DNA of 15,000 nucleotides from Trachelipus rathkii (lineage: Eukaryota; Arthropoda; Malacostraca; Isopoda; Trachelipodidae). Numbering within the stretch: position 1 is the first letter of the stretch; each line of letters opens with the position of its first letter. The notes under the pieces were generated by a model. It worked only from the letters and a program-made list of their open reading frames with translations, had not been told where the DNA came from and made no database searches. The position numbers and the translations under genes are program-made. This document shows, in pieces, positions 7,585 through 15,000 of the stretch. The stretch is from NCBI GenBank assembly GCA_015478945.1, contig JABUQX010095454.1, positions 1-15,000 on the forward strand, in the 5' to 3' direction.

Positions 7585-7821
7585 TGGAAATACTTTCGAT
7601 AAGATTAGATCAAACACAAATAAATGCAGTCACTAAGACACTCACCTCCTCTTACAATCAATTCTCCACCAGCAATCTTGGTCCTTTAGATCTAAACACT
7701 TTGAAAAGCGGGAGAGGAAAGTAGGATGCGGTGCAATGAGATGGATTCAGGCAAACAAAATTCAAAGGCTCACAATTTCAGTGCCGTGCAACATGAAAAA
7801 GAATAAAAGCAGGATTAGCAG
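7585..7821 (+). CDS. Candidate exon region, frame unresolved
   Basis: An acceptor (AATTTAATTTGCAG, ending 7584) opens a frame of 45 complete codons with good composition (EILSIRLDQTQINAVTKTL, then SNLGPLDLNTLKSG) that stops at TAG 7722-7724. A strong donor AG|GTAAGT lies at 7822. The frame open to that donor (about 65 codons, including GAMRWIQANKIQRLTISV) differs from the first one by one register. The stretch is richer in G and C than its flanks, so stops are rarer in all frames and openness proves less. Either there is an indel within one exon (mutation or assembly error), or only one half is real. I do not recognise either peptide. Confidence 0.3.
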
Positions 7822-7950
7822 GTAAGTAATAAAGCAAAAAAAATAAAGGGGTTGAGACGTACTCGTAACAGGGTGTTTTGTTTTCACATAAATTTTATAG
7901 TGAGATTGATAACTCAAGGAACTGTCGATGTAGTATCTCTGTCTTTCCAG

Positions 7951-8018
7951 TTTCAGCCATTTCTTCTCTGTGCTTTAGGTCATTTAATGAGTCAATGTGT
8001 GCAATTAGGTTTAGGCAA
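7951..8018 (+). CDS. Candidate internal exon, 68 bp
   Basis: A pyrimidine-rich acceptor (ATCTCTGTCTTTCCAG) ends at 7950 and a donor CAA|GTGAGA follows 8018. The frame FQPFLLCALGHLMSQCVQLG is open and leaves two bases over, which is the phase needed to enter the exon at 8188. That phase match and the splice sites are the support. It does not join in frame to the donor at 7822. The peptide is not recognised. A minus-strand reading of the same DNA is also open, which lowers confidence. Confidence 0.35.
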
Positions 8019-8187
8019 GTGAGACAAGGGAAGAGTAAGACAGTGGGTTAGTGGTTATTAAAGAAGATTAAGGTCAAGGTAGTTGTTTAAAAGACTTAGA
8101 TTCTTAGTGACATTGATAAATGTAGTGTAATTCTTGTTTGTATTTAATTAAGTTGATAGATGTATTAATGACTTTATTTCTTTACAG

Positions 8188-8318
8188 GACAAGTCCCAGC
8201 GAGATGTTAAGGAGAAGATATATGCTTCAGAGGTTTATTAAGCACACCAACCCAAATCACGAAAGTGAATATGACGGAATGGTAACCTTTCTCTTAAAAC
8301 GTACAAAAAGTTTTAAAG
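8188..8318 (+). CDS. Probable internal coding exon, 131 bp, product unknown
   Basis: A good acceptor (TTTATTTCTTTACAG, ending 8187) and a near-consensus donor (AAAG|GTAAGT, GT at 8319) bound an open frame of 43 codons. The peptide is charged and well mixed (SPSEMLRRRYMLQRFIKHT, then NHESEYDGMVTFLLKRT). The same DNA is full of stops on the minus strand and in the other plus frames. The exon enters in phase 2 and leaves in phase 1, so it needs partners on both sides. The upstream candidate 7951-8018 has the matching phase. No downstream exon is obvious within the window. I see no domain I can name. This is the best evidence for a host gene here. Confidence 0.55.
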
Positions 8319-8970
8319 GTAAGTAATATTTTTATTCTTTCTTAGTTTTTAATTTATTAATTAATCACTTTATAAGTAAGAGTAATTTATAATACAAATT
8401 TATAATTTATCTTTATTAGATAAATTATATCATCCACCTTCTTTCCCACTTATTATACACTAAATGGTTAGTAAGGGGGAAGTGATGTAGATGAAGTGAA
8501 TGATGAGTAAATGATGAGTGAATGATGTAGATGAAGTAAATTAGTAAAGGGCTTAAATTATGTAAATCATGTAAAAGAATGCCTTAATTTTGATTAACAT
8601 AAAATACTTAATTATGATTTAACCTATATAATTAATAAGTACAAACAATATTAATGGTATTGTAGTTCAATTAATGTCTATTCAGCTTTCCAGACCAGCT
8701 AACGAAAGCTAGAAATAAGTGTTCACACAATACAATAAACTATATTATAAAGTAAATGTTTTTTAACCTTTTTATTTTAAGTTAAATCTCTATAATAAGT
8801 ATTAGTTTATATAATCATACACATTAATCGATAGTATTGTTGGTCAGAAACTACACAGCATGTAGGTAGTTGTAGTTGTAAAAAAAACACCTTAAATATC
8901 AATTGATTTGTATTTGATAACTTAATATCCAATAGTTCTGAGGATATTATCACTTTCACTTACACAGGTA
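8319..8970. other. AT-rich stretch with a short GATGTAGATGAAGT repeat, no gene seen
   Basis: If the exon before it is real this is intron. A short internal repeat lies at 8481-8545: GATGTAGATGAAGT occurs twice, 41 bp apart, with AATGATGAGTRAATGATG units between them. No exon with convincing splice sites is visible. Confidence 0.6.
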
Positions 8971-9591
8971 TTAACCCTCGCGACTACGGGTGCCCAAATT
9001 ATACGCGCAAGTACTCGTGGGTCATATTTTGCCCACACCATATTTTAAGCTTTTTTTTATATTTTGCACTTTTCCTTTGGTATATATTATGTAATTCAGT
9101 CCTTTTAAAGTTGTTCTGTAGAGTTTTGTTAATTTTTATTTAATATTACTATTTTTAAACAATTTTTGAAAATTGAAAAAAAGTGGCGACCTTGCCAGGA
9201 AAAATTTTTTTTTTGCCAAATCAGCACAAAATTAAAAAATTAATAATAAAAAAACAAAAAACTATACATAGAAATTTGTTCAAATTTGGCTGTTATATTC
9301 CTAGATACGTACTAAATCAATTTTTTATATCAATATAGCCCAACAATTTAGCTGAAAATATTTATATTCGATTTTACCCTCGCGAGTACTTGTGGGTCAT
9401 TTTTTTCCCACGCCACTTTAGCTCTTCGTAATTTTTTTTAATTTTTGAACAATATTAGAGGTTGAAAAATCTCAGCGGTTCTCGGAGGAATACCTGGAAC
9501 GAGAAAAAGATTGAACAAAAAAAAGTTTGATTTTTTTAATAAAAGAAAAAGTGTGGGCAAAATTTAACCCACGAGTACTCGCGAGGGTTAA
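8971..9591. mobile_element. piggyBac-type non-autonomous element (613 bp) flanked by TTAA
   Basis: TTAA at 8971-8974 and at 9588-9591 flank 613 bp. The left end starts CCCTCGCGA, and the right end read on the minus strand starts CCCTCGCGAGTACTCGTGGG, the exact form of inverted ends for a piggyBac-superfamily element (ends in CCC, TTAA target). Further in, both ends carry GTACTCGTGGGT followed by an AT-rich gap and GCCCACAC. At the left, this second block is preceded by a degenerate copy of itself (8975-9007), so the left end is a partial tandem. No transposase is encoded, as expected for an element mobilised by a partner elsewhere. The perfect TTAA on both sides supports a genuine insertion. 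Confidence 0.8.
9377..9415 (+). repeat. Internal third copy of the piggyBac-type terminal motif
   Basis: CCCTCGCGAGTACTTGTGGG followed by TCA, a T-run and CCCACGCC repeats the terminal block in the orientation of the left end. With the right end (9587) it defines a 211-bp inverted-repeat unit inside the larger one. The four bases before it are TTTA and not TTAA, so it was not a clean separate insertion, or its target site has mutated. Confidence 0.8.
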
Positions 9592-10225
9592 GGTTCAATA
9601 CTTATTTAATCCCACAAGTAAGTAGGGTATTCATTAAATATATTATAATTATTAATTATTTATTGTTTGTTTTTGTATTCCTTATTCCCCCTTGTAAGTG
9701 TAGAAATACTTAGTGAAGAGTTATCAACATCGTAATAGGCGAAAATAAAGATGAATGAGATAGGGCTCATGGACCAGAACCTAAAATAGAATAAATCTAT
9801 CATTAACTCATTAAATGTTCGATGTTTATTAAAGGTTTATATTAATTTTTATTACTTTATGTTCAAACAATTAAAATTTGCAAAAAAAATAAAGCTTCCA
9901 GTTCATTACCCCAAGAATCAGCTTGGTACAAATATTTTCAGAGGAAGTGTACTTTGTAGCCGACGAACTTGAGGTTCTCATACAAAATCGGTAGTCTTAA
10001 AAGAAAAAGAAAGGAAATCATACTCACAAAAATGACACAAGATATTTAATCATGATATCATGTTTATAACCATTTTAGTGTAGTGAAAGTAATTACTCTT
10101 ACCAAAATAATAAATTGTCAATTTCTTAAATAAATATGGGTGAGATTCACCAGATGAGCTTCAATTTGACAAAGAATTACTGAAAATAAAGAAACAAAAT
10201 ACTTGAACATAGCCACACAATGTAA
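9592..10225. other. AT-rich stretch without a recognisable gene
   Basis: A plus-strand frame near 9890-9970 gives about 25 protein-like residues (KLPVHYPKNQLGTNIFRGSV) before a stop, with no splice signals I trust. Nothing else is visible. Confidence 0.6.
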
Positions 10226-10706
<481 letters not shown>

Positions 10707-10774
10707 ATATAGTATGATATTACATAAAAACCAATTACATATTTTGAATCAGTGTATAAAGCTTATTATCAGAA

Positions 10775-10777
<3 letters not shown>

Positions 10778-10810
<33 letters not shown>
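10778..10810 (+). repeat. Poly-A tract of 33
   Basis: Uninterrupted A run. A short direct similarity flanks it (TCAGTGTATAAAGCTT before, TCAATGTATAAAACTT after). Confidence 0.9.
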
Positions 10811-10813
<3 letters not shown>

Positions 10814-11105
10814 CTGACAGTTAGAAATATTAAACTTCATATTAGAAATCAATGTATAAAACTTCTTTAGGAGGGGTCATTCGTCCACTCTAATAAAATA
10901 AAAAATATAATTAAAAAAAAATTTTTTCGGCGTCATTTAAATAGCATGGGGTAGTACTACAGTTTTTATTTAGATCTGCTTTAATTCTAAGAAAGTTTTT
11001 AACTATTTTTAAAAAATGTTAGAAATTAGGTTAACAAAATGTCATTCAATAGAATTTTCACTTTTGAAAAATGTGAGGTTTTTTTAACTTCGTTATAAAA
11101 ATGAA
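10811..11105. other. AT-rich stretch without a gene
   Basis: Contains short A/T homopolymers and no open frame, splice pair or element end that I can support. Confidence 0.6.
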
Positions 11106-11848
11106 AAATTGGGTGGAGTCGATTTTCTTAATTATTTTCCAGTGGATTACATTTGAGTATGTTAGCCTTTAAAAACTGGGCAAATCGTAACATTTTTGAT
11201 CCAAACGTATTAGTGGCAAAAAAAAGGGGCCTAACTTGGTCCGATTCACACCGCCGTAAAAATTGATGAGGGGTGACTCGGACCAACATTGTTTTTCGTA
11301 TTTTAAGTATATTATTTTTGACATTTTTATTACATATAATTAATTTAAATATAATCAAAAATTTACTTATATTAAGTGAAAATTTTTAAAAGATATATGA
11401 AATTTTTAATAAAAAAACGAATTCAAAAAAAAGTGTCAATTTTTGAGCAGAGAGGGGTGAATCGGACCACGATTATTATTTATTCTTATTTTTATTTTAT
11501 CATTATTGACATTTTTATTACTTATTACGAATTTTAATATGTATAAATAATTCACTTATATTAGTAAAAATTAAAATATAAAATTGAATTTATATCGTAA
11601 AGATGAATTAAACAGATGGTGCCGAGGTCACGCCTCAATGGTGGTCGATTCCATCCCTCCACAGTCGGCTGATCAGCGTATTCAACTTTATAAAACTTTT
11701 TATTATTGAATTATTTTTTATTTTTTTTGTGTGCTTATGACCGACATAGGGCGTGATTTTTACAAAAAAAAAAAAATTCCAAAAGTGCTTAGGGGAGAGT
11801 CGGGAGACGAAGTTATGCCTAAGGTGGGTCGAGTCACCGCCGCGACGC
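11106..11848. repeat. Diverged repeat family with a GGTGANTCGGACC motif in both orientations
   Basis: Direct copies of the motif: GGGGTGACTCGGACCAA (11270-11286), GGGGTGAATCGGACCACG (11454-11471) and a weaker GGGGAGAGTCGGGAGACG (11792-11809). Inverted or related copies: TTGGTCCGATTCACACCGCC (11236-11255), TGGTGGTCGATTCCATCCC (11639-11657), GGTGGGTCGAGTCACCGCCG (11823-11842) and a partial GGGTGGAGTCGATT (11111-11124). Two direct copies are 184 bp apart, and the body shared between them includes TGACATTTTTATTAC (11319 and 11507) and ACTTATATTA. GCCTAA precedes several of the inverted copies. Units near 11631 and 11817 are 186 bp apart. The picture is of a unit of about 185 bp, tandem and partly inverted, old and diverged. 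The 76-codon minus frame at 11128-11358 lies over it and is not treated as a gene. Confidence 0.65.
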
Positions 11849-11889
11849 TATTTATATATATATATATATTATTATATATATATATATAA

Positions 11890-11962
<73 letters not shown>

Positions 11963-11966
11963 TATA
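11849..11966. repeat. AT dinucleotide array
   Basis: About 118 bp of TA repeats, starting directly at the end of the GGTGANTCGGACC-type repeat cluster. Confidence 0.95.
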
Positions 11967-12363
11967 TAACGCGTATTATATTAAGTTAGGATAGGTTACA
12001 TAGATTTAAATAATAATTATGATTTGCTGTGAAGCTCTTTATTGCAAAACAAGTTTTCTTTTCACTTTTATCAAATAAAATTGTGTTGTTAGGTTATTAG
12101 ATATCATTAGTAGCGGTTTAAGCATGGCTTCGTCATAGGCTTGTGTTTTAGGACTGCCGAAAATTAAATTTGACAACAGTGTTTCATAGGTTTAACAACA
12201 AATCGATTGATTTTCCTAAAAAATCAATTTTTTAAGAATCTGTTAAACTCCACTATTACCTTCTTTTTTTTTTTAGGGATAACCTATCAATGTGTTTTTC
12301 CGCTTTTTTTTTGTTTATTTTATTAATGAATATTAAATTTCCTTTGATAATTTATATTTTTTT
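11967..12363. other. AT-rich stretch without a gene; nested inverted repeat at 12190-12248
   Basis: Outer arms GTTTAACA (12190-12197) and TGTTAAAC (12241-12248) enclose inner arms TTGATTTT (12207-12214) and AAAATCAA. Together they could form a nested stem-loop of 59 bases. No gene, promoter or RNA family is recognised. Confidence 0.5.
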
Positions 12364-12409
12364 ATGATTTATCAAGAAATGAATATCAAACAAAAGTTTA
12401 ACTCTATGT

Positions 12410-13290
12410 GTAGTATTAGTAGTAGTAGTAATAGTATAGGCAGTAATAGCAGTATTGGTAATAGTTGTAGGAGTAGTAATAGTAAAAGCAGTAGTAGTAA
12501 TAGTAGTGGGAGTAGTAATGGTAGAAGCAACAGTATGAAAGTAAGTAGTAGTAATAGTAGAAGCTGTAGAAGTTGTAGTAATAGTCTTAGCAGTAGTAAT
12601 AGTAAAAGCAGTAATATAGAAGCAGTAGTATAGTAATAGTAGAAGTAGTAGTGTGAAAGTAATAGTAGTAATGAAACCAAAACTTAAAAAGAAGCGAAAA
12701 AAAAAAAAAAAAAAAAAAAAAAAAGCAGTAGTGTGAGAAGTAGTAGTAGTAATAGTGGAAGCAGTAGTTTGAAAAGTAATAATAGTAGTAGTAGTAGTAG
12801 AAGTAGTAGTAAAAGTAGTAGTAATAATAGTAAAAGTAGTAGTAGTAGATGTAGTAGCAGTAGTAGTAATAGTAGAAGCTGTATTTGTAGTAAAATAGTG
12901 AAGGAGTAGTTGTGGATAGTGTGTTAGTTATATTAATAAGCATATTAATATAATAGAAGTGTAGTAGTAGTAATTGGAATTATATAGTCAGTATTAAGTA
13001 GTAGAAGTAATAGTAAAAGCAGTAGTATGAAAAGTAGTAGTAGTAGTTAGTAGAAATAGTAATAGTAACAGTAGAAGTAGTACGCCTAGTATAATAATAG
13101 AAGTATGTGTGGCTAGTAATAATAGAAGCAGTAGGATAGTAATAGTAGAAGCAGTAGTATGAAAGTAATAGTATAGTAATAGTAGTATAAAAATATAATA
13201 GTAGTAGTGCATTAGTAACAGTAGAAGTAGTAAGCATAGTAGAAACAGTAGTATGAAAAGTAATAATAATAGTAGTAAAGTAGTAAAGTT
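12410..13290 (+). repeat. AGT (TAG) trinucleotide microsatellite, about 880 bp, imperfect
   Basis: AGT units with scattered AAT, AGC, AGA and GTA substitutions. An uninterrupted run of 28 A (12697-12724) and non-repeat inserts near 12900-12980 break it up. Plus-strand frames read as Ser/Asn/Arg runs and minus-strand frames as Leu or Tyr runs, so the several ORFs of 70-118 codons here are by-products of the repeat. Confidence 0.95.
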
Positions 13291-13495
13291 TGAGAATAAT
13301 ATGTAGTATTACACAAAAAATAGAAATTGAGGCATTTTAGCCGCGTGAACATAGTCAGCCGACTGGATTTTTGGTTTCATGTTGGCAGAGGTTAGATAAT
13401 TTTTTTTTTTATAATTAAATAGTTGTTGTTTGAGTGAACTAATTACTTAAAATGTCGGTGTTGGGTGTAAATGAATTGATTAGTGATGAACATAG
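13291..13495. other. Short unique stretch between two microsatellites
   Basis: A small GC-richer patch (13335-13395, containing GCCGCGTGAACATAGTCAGC) stands out but has no open frame or RNA feature that I can name. Confidence 0.5.
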
Positions 13496-13497
13496 TG

Positions 13498-13570
<73 letters not shown>

Positions 13571-13668
13571 TAATATATTATATATATAATATATAGTATA
13601 TATATATATATATATATATATATACTATATATATATATATTTTTTTAATATACGTATATATATATATA

Positions 13669-13765
<97 letters not shown>

Positions 13766-13793
13766 GTATATATATATATATAGGTAATTATAT

Positions 13794-13849
<56 letters not shown>

Positions 13850-13852
13850 TCT
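13496..13852. repeat. Long AT dinucleotide array, about 355 bp
   Basis: Nearly pure TA repeats with occasional GTATA or TAATA changes. It ends where the SINE's 3' end begins, so on the minus strand it forms the tail of that SINE. Confidence 0.95.
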
Positions 13853-14136
13853 CCCCAGGAAGGTCATATGACTGTCAGTGGACCCCATCGACGAATAGGT
13901 CCTTGGGTTCCACGGGCCTAACAACTAATCAGCTGGCTGGCCAGGCCTATTGCGAATGCGGGAAGCTTTCAGATTAGTAGCAAGGCACCCTACAATGTAA
14001 CTGCATTAACGTCTGAGTGAAGAGGAAAAGCTAGAGTTTATAGAGAATAGCTCACGTTCTCTCGCTCCACCCAGTCTAAACCCGGTGCCCTCGTCGTTTG
14101 CCAAGCGAGTGCTCTACCTCTGAGCTAGGAGCACTC
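13853..14136 (-). mobile_element. tRNA-derived SINE, about 284 bp
   Basis: Read on the minus strand from 14136, the head is tRNA-like. An intact RNA polymerase III A box (TAGCTCAGAGGTAGAGC, 14127-14111) is followed by CTCGCTTGGCAAACGACGAG, which resembles an anticodon arm with GGC in the loop, as in alanine tRNA. The B-box position (about 14083-14071, GGTTTAGACTGG) is a poor match to GGTTCGANTCC. The head begins with GAGTGCTC, which is complementary to GAGCACTC 22 bp further in. The body after the tRNA part is GC-richer than everything around it and ends at CTGGGGAG, passing straight into an AT array. SINEs are copied by a LINE's reverse transcriptase. The weak B box suggests this copy is old or no longer transcribed. 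Confidence 0.75.
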
Positions 14137-14216
14137 ATATATAATATATATATATATATACTCATATATTATATATATATATAAATTATATATATATATA
14201 TATATATATTATACTG
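14137..14216. repeat. AT dinucleotide array
   Basis: About 80 bp of TA repeats directly upstream of the SINE head on the minus strand, with one ACTCATATA block that repeats the SINE border (14131-14140 and 14159-14167). Confidence 0.9.
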
Positions 14217-14604
14217 TGCAAATGCTAGATATTATAAAAGATTCTACAGTATACATTATATATATATCTTTATATATTCATACATACTATATATAATCAA
14301 TTACAGAAGTAAAACGCACTGTTTTATGTATATATATGTAATATGCAATCCCAGTAATTATAAATAAACCTTAAAAGAGTTTATTTTTATTTCACACATC
14401 AATATTCGGTTCAGATTTCATATAACTTTTTTAATATTCATTAAACATTAAAAAATTTTAATTTTAAAATTCCAGAGTCTAGCTTTTGTAGTCTTTCTTC
14501 TCTGACTATCTTATCAAGACTGGAGCTTTTTGGTTATTTTAGATGTAGTCACAAAAATCCTCATTTCAGTTGGTTTATAATTTTTTTGTAATATGGTGAT
14601 TTCT
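14217..14604. other. AT-rich stretch, possible 3' region of the Penelope-like element
   Basis: No frame or RNA gene is visible. It follows the end of the GIY-YIG reading frame on the minus strand, so part of it is probably that element's untranslated 3' end. The boundary cannot be placed. Confidence 0.4.
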
Positions 14605-15000
14605 TCATAAACTCATTTTGTGTATTTGATCTATTTGGTGCTCCCCCGCAATAATATGATTTTGTCTGTTTTTTATTAAGAAGGATTCCATGATTTTTCA
14701 ATTATGCATATTGTTTATGTTGGTTATTTTTTTCATGTTATTCATATTAATATGGTAGTTGTGTTTTTGTCTGTATTGTGTAAGGGGGGAATTTTGTTGG
14801 TCCATTTTAAGGTCATAAGTATGTTGATATTTTCTTGTATTGAAATTAATGGTTTGTCCTATATATATAGATTCACAGTTATTACATGGTATGGAATAAA
14901 TGCATGGTGGGTCTGGGTTTTTTGGTTTTAGGTGGTTTTAAAATTCTTTTTAGGTTTTGGTTGTTGGCTTTAACTAAAGTGATATTTTTTGGAATGAATT
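14605..15000 (-). pseudogene. Penelope-like element, GIY-YIG endonuclease end, cut by the right edge
   Basis: On the minus strand, 14910-14750 reads PPCIYSIPCNNC, then YIGQT, then NTRKYQHTYDLK. That is the GIY-YIG nuclease core with the paired Cys (PCNNC) usual in Penelope-like elements. After a frame change, 14691-14605 gives MESFLIKNRQNHIIAGEHQI and a stop, matching the end of the domain with its catalytic Glu. The nuclease nicks target DNA for element insertion. The reverse transcriptase, which comes first in these elements, would lie to the right of the window; 15000-14910 is already broken by stops. The first motif is CIY where GIY is expected, and the Glu of the usual R--EH motif is Gln. 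The copy is dead. The plus-strand frame at 14704-14931 is its antisense shadow. Confidence 0.75.

Noticed and set aside
7898..8056. A minus-strand open frame overlapping the candidate exon 7951-8018
   Set aside because: It is protein-like, but I found no good splice acceptor or start codon for it, and the exon 8188-8318 argues for the plus strand. It cannot be fully excluded.
11128..11358. A 76-codon minus-strand frame with a plausible C-terminal half
   Set aside because: It lies across the direct and inverted GGTGANTCGGACC copies, whose other copies do not keep the frame open, so repeat DNA is the simpler reading.
11753..11956. A 67-codon plus-strand frame
   Set aside because: Half of it is the AT array and the other half crosses the GGTGANTCGGACC-type repeats.
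11980..12000. Telomere-like TTAGG units (AGTTAGGATAGGTTA)
   Set aside because: Only two imperfect units, not an array.
12364..13237. Several ORFs of 70-118 codons on both strands
   Set aside because: All are translations of the AGT array, giving runs of Ser, Leu or Tyr.
14041..14136. A functional tRNA gene
   Set aside because: The A box is intact, but the B box is poor, the anticodon stem does not pair properly and the sequence continues into a longer SINE body.
14704..14931. A 75-codon plus-strand frame
   Set aside because: It is antisense to the GIY-YIG reading, which has recognisable motifs.

Overview
The window is AT-rich eukaryotic DNA, most likely from an invertebrate and plausibly an arthropod. 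That inference rests on the mix seen: a dead BEL/Pao retrotransposon, a Penelope-like element, a TTAA-flanked piggyBac-type element, a tRNA-derived SINE, candidate spliced exons and very long simple repeats. Nothing points to a prokaryote: there are no long ORFs, no operons and no ribosome binding sites. The species cannot be named from this sequence.

Layout. Positions 1-3540 (minus strand) hold a decayed BEL/Pao element read from high to low coordinates: gag start, gag zinc knuckles, then reverse transcriptase, which runs off the left edge. It carries stops, frameshifts, lost zinc ligands and two internal tandem duplications. Positions 3541-5010 hold a poly-T run, a possible primer-binding-site relic, a short protein-like fragment on the minus strand and a TTA-type microsatellite. 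Positions 5011-5392 form an inverted-repeat element around a 65-codon ORF. Positions 5400-6150 hold two AT arrays with an unrecognised decayed coding stretch between them. A hAT-like end with TATCGAT palindromes lies near 6440-6538.

Positions 6700-8320 (plus strand) are the only part that looks like a host gene. The best piece is an exon at 8188-8318 with clear splice sites, phase-matched to a candidate exon at 7951-8018. Earlier candidates at 6708 and 7585-7821 do not join to it cleanly. I do not recognise the product. Positions 8971-9591 are a 613-bp piggyBac-type non-autonomous element with TTAA on both sides and a third internal copy of its terminal motif.

From 10.2 kb rightwards the sequence is mostly repeats: AT arrays (10.23-10.71, 11.85-11.97, 13.50-13.85 and 14.14-14.22 kb), a family of diverged repeats carrying a GGTGANTCGGACC motif in both orientations (11.1-11.85 kb), a roughly 0.9-kb AGT array (12.4-13.3 kb), a tRNA-derived SINE fixed between AT arrays (13.85-14.14 kb), and the GIY-YIG end of a Penelope-like element that runs off the right edge.

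The elements do not form a pathway. They are independent insertions in a repeat-rich region with one possible gene. I found no convincing new biological system. The best leads are the piggyBac-type family, the repeated CGGACC-motif family, the inverted-repeat element with its ORF, and the unidentified coding remnants at 4170-4316 and 5570-5949.
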